Of a stretch of DNA of 64,000 nucleotides, positions 1 through 12,464 are shown in pieces. The notes beneath the pieces were generated by a model. The model made no database searches. It had not been told where the DNA came from and saw only the letters and a list, made by a program, of their open reading frames with translations. The position numbers and the translations under genes are program-made. The DNA is from Halichoerus grypus (Eukaryota; Chordata; Mammalia; Carnivora; Phocidae): positions 136,786,308-136,850,307 of the forward strand of contig NC_135717.1 in assembly GCF_964656455.1 (NCBI RefSeq). The letters are read 5' to 3'. Every line of letters starts with the position of its first letter. Positions within the stretch are counted from its first letter, which is position 1.

Positions 1-1511
1 AGGTAGCCTGGTGCTTTGCCGGAGAGAGCAAAGCAATGTATGCAAATGTAGAAAAAAGAGAAGAAAAGGAAAAACTGGATATTCTCAAGTAATGCATTAA
101 TTCTGCACATATTCAACCATCTAATACAATCAGATTATTTAAATGGACAAAAAAAAAAAAATCTAGTTAAAGAGACAAGGGAAAATTGTTTACCATCCAG
201 GAAGAGGGTGTGATATTCTTGCTCTTTTTTTTTTTTTTTTTGGTAGTATATAATGTTGCTATTGAAAAATGCCAAATGTAGCTCTCAACTGATTAAATGG
301 AGGGGGATACAACTTCCCTGAAGCTTCCATTGGTTAGAACAATAGGTACTGTGTAGATCAGGATGATGCTAAGTTAAAGCTGGGGCCCAAATTCACGTAG
401 CAGTACTGCATTCAAAATGATGATGCCTGACTCAGCTCTCCAAACCGATTACTTTCTACAGTCAGTTAAGGGAGTGCTGCAGAATTAGAGAAGTCCAACA
501 CTATCACCACTTAAATTAATGTAAAACTATTCTCACTTAAAAGAAAGTGCCAAAAGAAAGTAAAAGTCTTAGAACCCCACAATTCAGAAAATATTCTGGG
601 AGGACACATACTATCAAATGTTCAATCAAGAGAAAATGAAAATTAAGTATTACACATATATAAATATGTGTTTGATTTTGTACAAATGTAAAGTTCCTGG
701 TAAGGGCTTACCAAAAAACACAATGAAAAGTAGAAAAGAAACACCTAACTTGCATGAACTTGTTTAGCTGAGGCAGTATTTAATTTGCAAGTTATGCTAA
801 CAAGGGAACATATCTATAAACTACTAAAAATATTAATGTGGCAAGCCTTCACTAATTAAAGAAAAGAGAAGAAAATGAAATACTGCCATGAATAGAAATA
901 ACTCCAAATTGTATAATTTTAGAAGAAACAAATTTTGCAACTACTCTTCTTTTTAGAGTTTACGCTGTAAATGGCCACATCAATGTAAATTAATCATGTC
1001 ATGTGATAGCCGCATGTTGCTAATATGTTTTTATTCAATATTTATTTTGTTTAAGAAAGTTATTAAAATGAGCATCAACCTGTACATTTCATATATTACA
1101 CAGAGGTGTGTTTCTTTGGGAAATTACTATAGGTACAGTAGTATGATTACTACATTATTTGAAGTTGAATATTATTGATTTCATGAGTTAAACATTAAAA
1201 AGTCCAGATGATAGTCACACTTTTAATATTTAAAATTATTTTCTTTTCTTGAAACAATGTTTTAATTAATGAAATTGAATTTGGGGAGATATACCCGTCC
1301 CAGGAGAGATGGGAAACTACACAAGCTGCCACATTTCAGTAAAGGATATCCAAGTAACAACTATCTGCAAAGAAGTTTGAGTCATCAACTATCAACCAAT
1401 TAATTGTTTTCTTAACTTGAAGATTAAAAGATATCGGAATAAAACCTTTGTTTTTATGCAAATCATACACATTTCTTATCAACAAAGAGACTGTCGTTGG
1501 GTTGAAATGAA
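1..1511. other. unassigned AT-rich sequence
   Basis: No repeat family or exon recognised. It contains an A13 run at 149-161 and a T17 run at 225-241, which could be tails of eroded retroelements, but I could not find an element body or flanking duplication for either. Confidence 0.5.
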
Positions 1512-1576
1512 TACTCTGATGCCTGACCACCTGGGTTTGAGTCCTGGCTCTGCCAATTACTGGCTGGGTAGCCTTA
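1512..1576 (-). repeat. MIR fragment
   Basis: The stretch around CCTGGGTTTGAGTCCTGGCT followed by CTGCCAATTACTGGCTG is the core of a MIR SINE read in reverse. It is short, with no intact ends or duplications. Confidence 0.75.
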
Positions 1577-1700
1577 GGGTTAGTGCCCTGCCAAGCCATA
1601 TTGGATTCTGAGTCAAAAGGAAAAATATGTGTTTCTATGTACATTTTTCTAAATATTCTCCTGTAGTTTGAATCAAGGAGAGAAAGTTAATACAAACTTT

Positions 1701-1844
1701 CGTATATATATACTCACATATATGTGTTACACAAATATTCTATATATATGAGCTCTTGTGCATATATATATCTGTATCTGTGTGTATGTATAGATAGCAG
1801 ATAGATGATAGCTAGATAGATGATAGCTAGATAGCTATAGATAC
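1701..1844. repeat. TA / TG / GATA imperfect microsatellite
   Basis: Mixed low-complexity tract: TATATA and TGTGTATG units pass into repeated AGATAGATGATAGCT-like units at about 1790-1840. Interruptions are frequent, so it is an old array. Confidence 0.85.
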
Positions 1845-2149
1845 CCCTGAACTGCCAAATCTGCTTACACACCACCGTCAACCCTCACAAATGGACCAGC
1901 AAAGGGTCCTGGTAACCATGCACACGAGGAAGAGTGAAATGATTGAAAACAATTTCTCCATTTGAATAATAACACTGGATTATAAGACAAACAGTAATCT
2001 CTTTATTTAAAATTTTATTATTTTGCTTATCATGGATTTATTTGATTTTGATTTTTAATTCATTTCATTCATTATTACTAACCTTGATTACTGAGTTTTT
2101 TGGCATCCTTAAATTTTGCACTAGAGTCAAGTGCTCACTTGACTCACTC

Positions 2150-2300
2150 TCTTCTTGTCCCTACTTAGCCAAGTTACTTACCCACTCTATGCCTCATCCT
2201 CTCTACCTAAAAATGAGTTATTCCTTATAAAGCACTTAAAATACTATCTGCTAGCACATAGTAAGTACATAAAATGTTATTATTACACTATTATTACCAT
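2150..2300 (-). repeat. MIR element
   Basis: Reads as reverse-oriented MIR: AAGTTACTTACCCACTCTATGCCTCA, then CTAAAAATGAGTTA, then AGCACATAGTAAGTACATAAA. These match the conserved core and 3' part in the expected order. Confidence 0.75.
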
Positions 2301-2722
2301 TAACTTTTTTATTAATATATCTAATATCATTTTTAGAATACTTGATTTTTCCAAGTAATATCTTTCTGTGGTTCTGCAGCCACTGGAAATATGACTCAAG
2401 GTAGAACTGACCTTGAAGCAAAGATTAGGACTATACTAGTTGTAAAGAGAAAATACAACCATTCTTAGTATATCCTTATTGTGCCTAAGAAACAGATTGT
2501 AAGATACTGGATTTTCATAAAAGTCTCTGTCATAGATCCTGAGAATTTACTGGGAGAAGTACAACAAAGCTGAGAGGGAAGCAGGGGAATCAGTCTCTCC
2601 TTCTGAGAACATTCTTCAAAAAGGTGTCTTTTTAATATTTTTAAAGTATATGCTGCTGCAATAATTATTAATACTATGATGTAAAAATATTAGAGCCAGA
2701 AGTATGAAAGCAAGAAAATGAG

Positions 2723-2933
2723 GGGCACCTGGGTGGCTCAGTTGTTAAGCTTAGTCTGCCTTCGGCTCAGGTCATGATCCCAGGGTCCTGGGATCGAGCC
2801 CTGCATTGGGCTCCCTGCTTCGCGGGAAGCCTGCTTCTCCCTCTCCCACTCCCCTGATTGTGTTTCCTCTCTCGTTGTGTCTCTCTCTGTCAAATAAATA
2901 AATAAAATCTTAAAAAAAAAAAAGAAAAAAGAA
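2723..2933 (+). mobile_element. CAN-SINE (tRNA-Lys-derived SINE), copy 1
   Basis: Full-length non-autonomous retroposon mobilised by L1 machinery. The tRNA-like head (GCACCTGGGTGGCTCAG) is followed by the GGTCATGATCCCAGGGTCCTGGGATCGAGCC core with its box B-like segment, a CT-rich stretch, AAATAAATAAATAAAATCTT and a poly(A) tail. The duplication AAGAAAATGAG flanks it at 2712-2722 and 2934-2944. The head carries a small change after GTTGTTAAGC. Confidence 0.96.
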
Positions 2934-2944
2934 AAGAAAATGAG

Positions 2945-4183
2945 ACACTAGAAGAAGATAGCGTCTGGGTCTTCTATGTACTTGCTAACTCTTCCTGCCC
3001 CCAAGCAATCCTGGCTCAGGGATGGCAGAGTCTGGCTGAGCCTCTGTGGAGGACTCAGAACTCAGGCCCTCCTCCCCTTTGGGGAAAAGAGGCTCTCTGT
3101 ATTTATGACATAATTATCAGCCTGACAAGAACACTTAGTGTAATGTCAAGAAGATATTACTTTCCAACAGCTCCAACAGGAAAATATATTATTCTTAAGA
3201 ATTTAGACAGAAATGAAAGTGTTATTTATGTTTTCTGGCAGATCTTATTTCTTCATATTCTGCACTTTGAATAACTGAGTTTCCTTTCATCCAATATTCT
3301 AATCAGGTCGACAATTTCAGCCATAATGGAGAGTCCCCACAAATGGCCATACCCGAGTAGAGTAAAGCAACAAATATCTGGCGTTGGCAGCAGGAAAAAC
3401 TACTCTTTTCACAAATAGTTCCAGTGCAACCTGGGTATTCATATCAAGATCCCTAGACAGTTTTAAAGAGGGAAGAACTGTCATGTTTTGCCTTCACGTT
3501 TGCTATTACATCAGTCTGAGTTTTATATTTTCTGGCTGTTCTCTCAGTAATTAGTTCATTTAAATATATGAAAAATGTAAATTAGGACTCTTGCTTCTAA
3601 AAGAATGAACTAACCTTATGAATGACTGAATAAATGAATGACCCATTGACAGAAAGAGTACAAAATGTCTGACATGTTTTCTTATTCTTGACATCCCCAG
3701 TTAATCTTCCATGGCAATAAAACTTGCTCAGTGAAAAGGACAATTTTTTGACTGGTAAAAATAAAATTAGCCCGGAATGTCACTAGCACATTTTTGAACT
3801 GGGAAAAATATGCCAACCTGAGGAAATTGTTTTTTCTGTCAAATATTTGGTTAGGAGAAATGACAGAACCAGCCAAAAATAAAAAGCTCCACATTTTTAA
3901 ATAATAGAGAAAATGTTCTGAAGATATACAAGTATATAGGAGAAGATTGCATAACATCAATTATCTTTAAATAATCATTTAAAAATTGGTCATTCATCTT
4001 AGAGTCACTCAGTAGAGATCAAAAAGGGTATGTGCCTTAGTGATAATGTTTAATATTGGATCTTACCCTTTATGGTAGATAGTAAGTTGAGGTTTTAAAA
4101 CATGAAATTACATAGGAAATTTATTGTATCTCTTAAATGGTTACTTCATGGACATGAACAAATCAAGTAAGTTTTATCCTCTA
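2945..4183. other. unassigned sequence
   Basis: No repeat, exon or RNA gene recognised. The stretch around 3000-3100 is more GC-rich than its surroundings (GGCAGAGTCTGGCTGAGCC) but has no open frame worth calling. Confidence 0.45.
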
Positions 4184-4320
4184 TACTCATTCAAGGTTTA
4201 TATATATATTTCCTACTGCCCATATGGCAGATTATAGTGGGGATTTAATAATAAATATAACATAATCTCTGTCCTCAATTAATACATAGTCCAAAGGAAG
4301 AGACACCCAGGCAATTATAA
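4184..4320 (-). repeat. L2 3' end fragment
   Basis: TACTCATTCAAGG ... CATATGGCAG ... AACATAATCTCTGTCCTCAATTAATACATAGTCC ... AGACACCCAGGCAATTATA follows the reverse-oriented L2 3' region (CATTCA, then a 'tgccctca' block, then 'acagtc'). Diverged and without ends. Confidence 0.6.
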
Positions 4321-5532
4321 GGCCACTTGATTAAAAACTAATTCTTAGAATTAAGGAGTAAGGAAAGCTTTCTTGGTGTATGTGGTAACTAGAAGGATCA
4401 CAGCAAATAAGAAGCTAATTATAATTCTGGTTAATAAATAGATAAGAATATCACTAAAAATTTCAAAATGTGTTAAATATGCCACTTATGCTGCCTGTAA
4501 TAACTATAGCTTCTTTTAAGAAAAATTGCCCCAATCCACCTAAGTACAGCTCGCCCATTTCCTGCATGCTGCTGTGGCCTCTGTCCTGGCCTTGCAGTGT
4601 GACCTCTGCAATAGCAGTAAGAGAAGTCAATCGCTGCATTGGAAGGCTGCCTAGAGCAAGACCATGAGATAGAATTGAAGATACAAGTAATGTGAGGTTA
4701 TAAGGAAATCGACAGGAAAGGCCATCAGTAGGATCTCTGCATGGAGACCAAGGGTGAGGCTGGCAATAGCTGGATCAGTGAAGCAGCACTGGAAAAAGTA
4801 ATTCCTAAGCGGAAGGCACAAGAAAAGAAAGAAGGTCCTGTTTCAGAGTTCTTATTCAGCCTTGGGTCTAGTTTCAGCCTATGACTCACTCACTATGACT
4901 CTCCCTCACGTTTCCTAAATTCCCTTCCTCCTTTACTGATCACTGAAATAATTTTCCTTTATTCAAGATACGTGAGTTTCTGTCCTGTGCAGCCAAATGG
5001 GCCTAACTGCAACAGAAGTTATCAGTCCCCATTGTAATCTATAGAAATATATTTTAAGATTCCAAAATCATTTAAAAATTACCTTAGTGAGAACACTTTT
5101 TAAGGAAAGGAAAAAGGGGGAAAAAAAAAGAGAAAGCTTAAAACAATAAAGATGTGGGGCAAGATTGCATAAGTAAGACTAAGTGATATTATATACTATA
5201 CAATTTTATTTATAAAAAGGAAAAAGAGAAAATGTAACTCTTGCTAATATCCTGCTGCGCACACTGACGTTTAAATGGGTGTGGGGGAGCCACGTGTCTA
5301 CATTGTATTCTTGCTCACTAGTTGAAACCGCTACACATCACTTTAGAAAATGGCTGTGTGGTCTGTCTGGCCAATCTGCATGATAATAACAATTATCATA
5401 GTCGACTGACCACAGAGTACATCTTTTTCCCAGACATTCTGAAGTCCTCATTGAGTTCCTCACTTAAGTAGAGAGCCAGACCCACTCTAGATGCTTCATC
5501 ATTTAGCCTGAAAGAATAAGAAAAGGGAAGCA
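4321..5532. other. unassigned sequence
   Basis: Nothing recognised apart from a CACGTG E-box core at 5291-5296. The 65-codon frame at 4470-4667 has no supporting context. Confidence 0.45.
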
Positions 5533-5697
5533 GATTAACATTAAGCAACTACTGTATTATATGCTGGGCCCTTTCCATTGACCATTTTATTTAATCCTAA
5601 CAGTATCTCCATGTGTTAGGTTATCTTTTCTCTACAGATAAAAAGAATGACATCAGAAATTCACACCATTGGGATTTGAACTCAAATCTATCTAGCT
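5533..5697 (+). repeat. MIR element
   Basis: Forward MIR in order: TTAACATTAAGCAACTACTGTATTATATGCTGGGCC, CATTTTATTTAATCCTAACAG, TTAGGTTATC, CTACAGATAAAAAG, and GGGATTTGAACTCAAATCTATCTAGC. All the conserved MIR blocks are present, though diverged. Confidence 0.85.
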
Positions 5698-6441
5698 TCA
5701 ATTTACCTGGGCCATGCTGCCATTCAAACCCATGGGCCAATTTTCCATTTTCATGCTTTGATTAGCCCCAAACTGACTCTTTTTACCTCGAAACACTAGC
5801 ACGAAGGGCACCAGGAATAGCAACTGCAGTTGGGACAGCCATGATACTGAAGAAGGAATAGTTTGAGAAGAGACCAGAGAATAGTTAGCTGTTCTAGATA
5901 CACTCTTCTGGAGCAATTTATTAATTTATCTATAGAAATCCTCACCTAAGAGGATAAGACCAATAATTTTAAACAAGCCAAAATACATTTGGGTAGAGGC
6001 CAGTCACAAGTTACAAAATTTATCTTACCCCCTCAACATTTAGCCTTTCCCTTCCTTCCCTGAAGAGAGGAAAAAGGAAATAAGATAGTTTTGCCTCTTC
6101 GATTTTTCCCATTTTACATTAACAGTGTCCCTGTGTTGGTGGGGGAGGGAAGACACTAAGCCTGTCCCATAAAGTTCTGTGTTCTGGCTCCCAATTCTGT
6201 GGGTCAAAAATTTGGGCAGGGTACAGTGAAGATGGTTTGTTTCTGTGCCTTAATGTCTGGGTTTCATCTGAGGTAGCTCAAATGTCAAAACATGGCTGAG
6301 ACAGCCACATGTCTTAGATTTCAGTTTATTTCCGTGTGGTATCTCCTGGGCCTGGAATGCCCAGGATGACTTCTTCACACTCATAACTGGTATCTGGACT
6401 TGGACGGCAGAACAACTGGGTTAATTAGTATTGTATTGTAT
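5698..6441. other. unassigned sequence
   Basis: No element recognised. A G-rich run (GTTGGTGGGGGAGGG) sits at about 6136-6150. The 72-codon reverse frame at 5698-5916 starts just past the MIR and shows no protein signature. Confidence 0.4.
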
Positions 6442-6477
6442 TTGTGTGTGCGTGTGTGTGTGTGTGTGTGTTTGTGT
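6442..6477. repeat. (TG)n microsatellite
   Basis: About 18 TG units with one C interruption (TGCGTG) and a trailing TTTGTG. Confidence 0.95.
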
Positions 6478-6685
6478 ATCCTCTTCACATGACTATTTCG
6501 CAATTCTTCACCACAATGGAGGCCTCAGTGTTGTCAGACTTCTGATGTTGTCTCCAGTCTCCCCTAAAGAGAGCATGTTAAGGGACAAAGAGAAAAACAG
6601 CAGATTCTTAAGGCCTGAGTATAGAAACAGGTAAGGTTTAACTTCTGCTATATTCTGTTGGTCGAAAAGTACAGAAGAAGGGATC

Positions 6686-6760
6686 CCTTTTTTTCCATAT
6701 CCTTGCAAACACTTGTTATTTCTTGTCATTCTAATTGATGTGAGGTGATATCTCACTTTG
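6686..6760 (-). mobile_element. L1 ORF2 C-terminal fragment
   Basis: On the minus strand this translates to MRYHLTSIRMTRNNKCLQGY, the conserved C-terminal segment of L1 ORF2 protein. It is cut off abruptly at 6760, where the T tract of another L1 begins, so a later L1 probably inserted here. Confidence 0.8.
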
Positions 6761-7218
6761 TTTTTTTTTTTAATTGAACTTTATTTGACACACAACGTTA
6801 TATTAGTTTCAGGTGTACAACACACTGATTTGATATATATCATGCTATGTTCACCACACATGGAGCTGCCATTTGTTACCACACAATGCTATTACAATAT
6901 CATTGACTATATTCGCTAATCTGTACCTTTTATCCCTGTACCTTATTCATTCCATAGCTAGAATCCTGTACCTCCCACTCCCCTTCACCCATTTTACCCA
7001 TCCCTCTACCTCTCTCCCCTCTGGCAACCAACCAGTTTGTTCTCTGTATTTATAGATTGGTTTCTACTTTGTTTTTTTTGTTTGTTTGTTTTGCTTTTTA
7101 GATTCCCCTGTAAGTGAAATAATAAATAATATTTGTCTTTCTCTGTCTGACTTAAGTCATTTAGCCTAATACCCTCTAGATCCTCCTGTGTTGTCACAAA
7201 TGGCAAGATTTCACAAAA
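6761..7218 (-). mobile_element. L1 3' UTR, antisense
   Basis: Starts with a T run (the reversed poly-A tail), then AATTGAACTTTATTTGACAC and the reverse complement of the GTACACCTGAAACTAATATAA motif typical of L1 3' ends. It continues through CTGGCAACCAACCAGTTTGTTCTCTGTATT to TGTTGTCACAAATGGCAAGAT, where it runs toward the end of ORF2. About 0.46 kb long, 5'-truncated. Confidence 0.85.
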
Positions 7219-7224
7219 TGTGTA

Positions 7225-7450
7225 CCTATGTATGGTGGTGATGTTAACTAGACTTACTGTGGTGATCATTTCACAATATTTGCAAATATGAATCATTAAC
7301 GTGTACACCTGAAACTAATATAATGTTATACGTTAGTTATACCTCAATTTTAAAAAAGGAGTTATGTAATATACCATGGCAATATATCTTCACAACTTTT
7401 CTGTAAATCTAAAATTCTTCCAAAATTAAAAGTTTATTTTTAAAAAATTG
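7225..7450 (+). mobile_element. L1 3' ends, sense, two adjoining pieces
   Basis: 7225-7356 is a sense L1 3' end (GATGTTAACTAGACTTACTG ... GTACACCTGAAACTAATATAA ... ACCTCAATTTTAAAAAA). 7357-7450 looks like a second L1 tail (CAACTTTTCTGTAAATCTAAAATTCTTCCAAAATTAAAAGTT, then A-rich). They lie head-to-head with the antisense L1 at 6761-7218. No clean duplications were found. Confidence 0.7.
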
Positions 7451-7726
7451 AAAAAAGTTCTAGAACTCACTCAAATTCAAGGGGAGGTGACATAGACTAC
7501 ACCTTTCAATGGGAAGAGTGTAAAAAAGAGCATCCACCTTCAATCTGCCATATCTTATCTCCTGCAACTTTCCCTTCACTTCTGCCTATTTCACTATTAG
7601 TATGGTTTTCTGATTTAATGAATATTTTCAAACTTCTTTTTAAAATTAAGACCCTCTTTGTACCACTGGTTGTGCTAACATGATAAGGAAGTAAAATACC
7701 ATACACATTGATGGTTCTACCCATTA

Positions 7727-7751
7727 CTAGCTTACTATCTGTATAACAAAC

Positions 7752-7786
<35 letters not shown>

Positions 7787-8110
7787 TTATTTATTTGCGA
7801 GAGAGAGAATGAGAGGGAGGAGGGTCAGAGGGAGAAGCAGACTCCCTGCTGAGCAGGGAGCCCGATGTGGGACTCGATCCCGGGACTCCAGGATCATGAC
7901 CTGAGCCGAAGGCAGTCGCTTAACCAACTGAGCCACCCAGGCGCCCCTGTATAACAAACCTTCTAACTAAGCAATTCACTTCTCTGATCCTATTTTGTCA
8001 TCTGTAGTAAATTTACCTCACTGAGATGTTTTGACAGTTAAATAAGATAAAACAGGTAAATTGCCTAACACAGTATCTGGAACATACTACACTGTAAATA
8101 GTCAACTTTC
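7727..8110 (-). repeat. MIR element split by a CAN-SINE
   Basis: The left part (CCATTACTAGCTTACTATCTGTATAACAAAC) and the right part (GCAATTCACTTCTCTGATCCTATTTTGTCATCTGTAGTAAA ... GTATCTGGAACATAC) together make one reverse-oriented MIR. It is interrupted by the SINE at 7757-7946 and its target duplication. Confidence 0.75.
7757..7946 (-). mobile_element. CAN-SINE, copy 2
   Basis: Antisense full-length copy: long T tract, AAGATTTTTATTTATTTGCGAGAGAGAG, ... CCTGAGCCGAAGGCAG, ... CTGAGCCACCCAGGCGCCC. The duplication CTGTATAACAAACCTTCT (18 bp, perfect) lies at 7739-7756 and 7947-7964. The long T tract and perfect duplication indicate a fairly recent insertion into an old MIR. Confidence 0.97.
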
Positions 8111-9739
8111 CCTTCCCTAAATTAGAGATAAGTGTGGTTAATGTGTGTAGTTTGAGTATCTTATGTGTGATTTGGGGATGGAGAAAAAGGGAAAGTAAAA
8201 TTTTACTTTGTCAATGCCAGTATCATCAGAAATAGAATCCTTCACACTCATTTCTAGGGAATATGGAGGAGTAATGAATGGTTTTATTTGGGGACATTGA
8301 GAAGTCAGCAAGTCTACTATCATTTTATAGGGGCAAGTGACAAGGAATTTGTGAAAACACTCAAATTCTGGTAATTATTCAGTCTGATACACTGTATTGG
8401 CTTACGCACAGTTCTTTTCTCCTTTATTACAGTCTATTTATGTTAGAGTGATTTGGGGGTACATACGAGTACAAATGTTTTTTGCACATTAGTACCTAGA
8501 TTTAAAGAATAGAATTCCTATAAATTCATTTTATTTTATATTTACAGTATTTATGGTACTTTCTACATAGTAAGTACTCAGTAATTAATTGATCAAACTC
8601 CTAAGGCTTTTTATTTTTTGGTAAATGGCAGCAAGACACGAATAACATTAAACACTGCAACACTCTGCAGAAACTAACACATTTCTTGATGACAAGGAAC
8701 ATGGTTTCATAGGTATAAGTTAAAACCCTACAATTTCCACTGGATTGATATAGAAAAATCGTAGTATTCTTCCACCAGCGTGTATTCAACTACAAACAGA
8801 TAATTTGATCATATGTAAACAAGTCTGAACTGCTTCCTTGCTTTTTACTTTCAAATTCATAGTGTAGATTCCTACTGGTTTCTATAATTTATAACTAAAG
8901 AGGAGTTGCCTAAAAGGAATGTAACTTTCCAATGAAATTCCTGTTATCTTATAAATGTAATTTGTACATTTTGTATCATAATAGAACTCAGTTGACAGTT
9001 TCTTATTTTTTATTGAAAATTTAATTATAAGATGTAGATTTTAGGAATAATATATATCATTTATTTCCAAACCATGAAAGAGCCATTAAAATAACCTAAT
9101 TTTTATATTTCAATAATATATTTAGTGTGCGTCCGTAGCCCTCCGTAACCAGAAAAAAACATCAGGATGTAGCAGAAAATAGAAAATTTTAGGTTAAGTA
9201 TAAAGGACATGAAAATAAAGTTGGTATCATCAAATATTCTTACATATGATTAGGCTGTGACTCACTATCTTTCTGCAAAACATTTTGGAAGTTTTTAGTT
9301 GGTCCAGTTCTGTATGGGGTATATGGAAAACACAGCTATCATCAGGATATTGAAATAGAGGAATCTGCTATCTAACAAATGAAAGGCTAAACAATGAAAA
9401 TGGACTAATAGTATAAAAGTTTTCCACTTGTAGTATCTGTCAGTTAGAATGCTTGTCTTATTGAAAATTAGTAATATCAATGCAGTCCTTTTAATTTACA
9501 TTTTAAAAGCTTAACTTACGGAATAAAATTCTTAAATAGAAAAAATGAAATTGAACATGGGCATTGTCAGACAGAGGTCAGATGATAACATGTCAATAAT
9601 ATCATGAGGAAGCCTCTTCCATTACTAGACACATGTTCCCTCTAATTCTATGAAACATTCACAATTCACTAATTGTTAGGCCCTCTATGGAATTTAAACA
9701 AACTTCCTGTCTAGTAAATTTTTAAAATAATTTACATGA
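8111..9739. other. unassigned AT-rich sequence
   Basis: Nothing firmly recognised. A tail-like phrase (CTACATAGTAAGTACTCAGTAATTAATTG) at about 8562-8592 may be the end of an L2 or MIR. A small CpG-bearing patch (GTGCGTCCGTAGCCCTCCGTAACC) lies at about 9127-9150. Confidence 0.45.
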
Positions 9740-9754
9740 AAAGTCATCCTTTTA

Positions 9755-9970
9755 GGGACGCCTGGGTGGCTCAGTCAGTTAAGCTCTGCCTTCAGCTCAG
9801 GTCATGATCCCGGAGTCCTGGGATCGAGTCCCACATCGGGCTCCTTGCTCAGCAGGGAGCCTGCTTCTCCCTCTGCCTGCTGCTCCCCCTGCTTGTGCTC
9901 TCTCTCTCCCTCTCTGACAAATAAATAAATAAAATCTTTAAAAAATAAAAAAAAAGAAAAAGGAAAAAGG
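9755..9970 (+). mobile_element. CAN-SINE, copy 3
   Basis: Full length: GACGCCTGGGTGGCTCAGTC head, GTCATGATCCCGGAGTCCTG core, CTCTCTCTCTCCCTCTCTGAC, AAATAAATAAATAAAATCTT and an A-rich tail. The duplication AAAGTCATCCTTTTA occurs at 9740-9754 and 9971-9985. Confidence 0.97.
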
Positions 9971-9985
9971 AAAGTCATCCTTTTA

Positions 9986-10384
9986 TTTAACTGAAACCTA
10001 GTCAGTATGCCAGAAACAAGATGGTGAATGTAGAAGAAATTGCTAAGAGCCTTCAAATGGCTATATTACAATTATAAAAATATGGGTATGAACCTGAAAT
10101 ACAAATAGAATTGCACATAATCAAAGTGTTTTTTATTTAAATTCAAATTTTTAGAAACCAGGTCACCTGTACCTAGTAGCTTTTCTGTTGAGTCCAAAAG
10201 GACTTATTTTAGCCAAGTCTGTCACTGTTAGTTTTCGTAAGTGAAAAACGTGCCTGTAATAGTCCCCTCATTTCTGCTGCTCTCTCACCTTTAGATAAAC
10301 GATTCAAATACTGCCAGAGCTATTAAGATTGAGAGTTTAAAAACAGAAGTATCTGTAATCATAAACAATGAATTCATCCATACT
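9986..10384. other. unassigned sequence
   Basis: AT-rich, with no element or frame that I can support. Confidence 0.45.
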
Positions 10385-11285
10385 TTCTTTTTTCAGCTTT
10401 CTTAAAGTATACCAAATATAAAAAAAAATGCATTAATGTATACATTCTGTATACTTAATGTATACATTTTGATGAGTTTGGACATAAGCATACCTTGTAA
10501 TACCATGGCCAAAGTCAATGTAATAAATATATCCATTACCTCCAAAGGATTGAGAACAGTTAGCATGAGATCTATCCTCTTAAGTTTTAGAGTGCACAAC
10601 ATCGTATTGTTAAGCATAGGCACTGTTTCATGGCAGATCTCTAGAACTTGTTCATCCTGTGTAACTGTAGCTTCATACCCATCGAACAACTCCCTATTTC
10701 TCCCTCCACCATCTCCTGTCAACCACTATTCTATTCTCTATTTCTATGACTTTATTTTATAGACCTCATATAAGTGAAATTATGCAGAATCATGCTTCTA
10801 TGACTGGCATTTCACTTAGCATAATGTCTTCCAAGTCCACACATGTTCTCATAAATGGTAAGATTTCCTTCTTTTGTAAAGCTGAATAATAAATATCCCA
10901 TTGTATGTGTATCCCACATTTTCTTTATCCATTCATCTGTCAACAGACATTTAGGTTGTTTCCATGCCTTAGCTATTGTGCATAATGCTGCAAAGAAAAA
11001 GACAGTGCAGATTTCTTTTTGAGATCCTGATACCAATTCTTTTGGATAAATATCTGGGAGGGAGATTGCTGGATCCCATGAGTTCTATTTTTAATTTTCC
11101 TGAAGAAGCTCTGCACTGTATTCCATAGTGGCTGCATCATTTTACCTTCCCACCAACAGTGCACAAAGGCCCCCATTTTTCTACATTCTCGCCAGCACTT
11201 GTTAGCTTTTGTTTTTTTCAATAATCGGTGTGAGGTGATATCTCATTGTCGTTTTGATTTGCTTTCCTCTGAATGTTAGTGATGT
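10385..11285 (-). mobile_element. L1, 3' UTR and end of ORF2, antisense
   Basis: On the minus strand the ORF2 C-terminus is readable in two frames. HCWWEGKMMQPLW lies in the 10973-11221 frame. AALCTIAKAWKQPKC and EWIKKMW lie in the 10812-11036 frame. Frameshifts and stops break it. The 3' UTR extends left to about 10385 and contains repeated TGTATACATT units at 10437-10470. It is an old, 5'-truncated, inactive copy. Confidence 0.9.
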
Positions 11286-12464
11286 TAAACTACACCCAAT
11301 TATAATCACAAGAAAAACATATGAAGTATCTTCTATGACCATCAGATGTCACAAATATAATGCTATGATGGATTATTAAATGTCAGCTCGATTTACTAGT
11401 ACAAAGAAAGTGTCTCTTTTTCACATTGCACCAGTTTCTCTTGGCAAAATAAAGAAAAACTCAACCATGATACTCTCCGCCTGGCACCAGAAGAAAAATG
11501 ATGTGTTCCTGTAACTGATCCCTGAAAAGCAAGAGGAAGACCAATTATCTGATTGAAAACAAAAATGAAAACCAGGGATGTATAAACATGGGTATTGCAA
11601 CATGATTAAACCATGGGAAGCTCTCCAATTGGTAGTAAAACCATTTGAAATATATATTCTTAAAATTCAGCCAAATGCTCTATTAAGGTGAAAAAGGCTT
11701 TGAAAGCAATATTAGAATGAAGTAAGACATTAGTAAGTAAAAAGTTAGGAAAAATGACTAATATACATGAAGCAATTAGAAAATGTAGGACAGTTTGTGA
11801 TTTGGTGCTGAATTGTTTAGTGCAAACTATAGGTCTCAAGGAGTTCAAAGAAAAGAAGGATTAATGTGCATAACATGATTTTTCAAGACTTCAGAGGCTT
11901 GAACTTTAAGCCTCAAAGGATGACTAGGATTTGAAAAAAAGAGAGAGTTAAGAGATGTTTTTGTATATCTTCTGGGATAGAAAGAGCCTATGGCAGAAAA
12001 AAGAAAAAAGGCAATTTCTACATATGTACAATGCCTTGGGTTTTTTTTAAATCAATAAAAAGGGAATAATAATTTTATAAAAATATAAAAATTTAAGGTG
12101 ATAATATGTGCAAAAGACTAATATTATGCCTGAGACATTTAATTCTAAGAACCTAAAACAACTGGCTTAAAAAGAGTTCTTCAGTTAAGAACCAGTTTTA
12201 TATGAGCAAAAGGTGTGAAGTAGGTGCCACATAGAGTAACCAAGAAAATAAATGTTTTCTGGGAGGTAGCTGTGTTTTCTATTACTAGAAGTGACAAAAG
12301 TCATTTGGTTCCTTATTAGATAGATGTGTGAAGCAATTTCAGTATTGGTTGGAAGTTGGATTGATTGATTCCTACAGGCTTTTTCTTTAATCTTGCATTC
12401 TTTAAGTTAATATAGTTCTCTTATGGATCAGCTTGAGGTTTCTTAAGAATAAGAACCATTTTAA
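11286..12464. other. unassigned sequence
   Basis: No repeat or coding signature recognised. Short reverse frames at 11421-11603 and 11660-11848 look like chance openings in AT-rich DNA. Confidence 0.45.
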
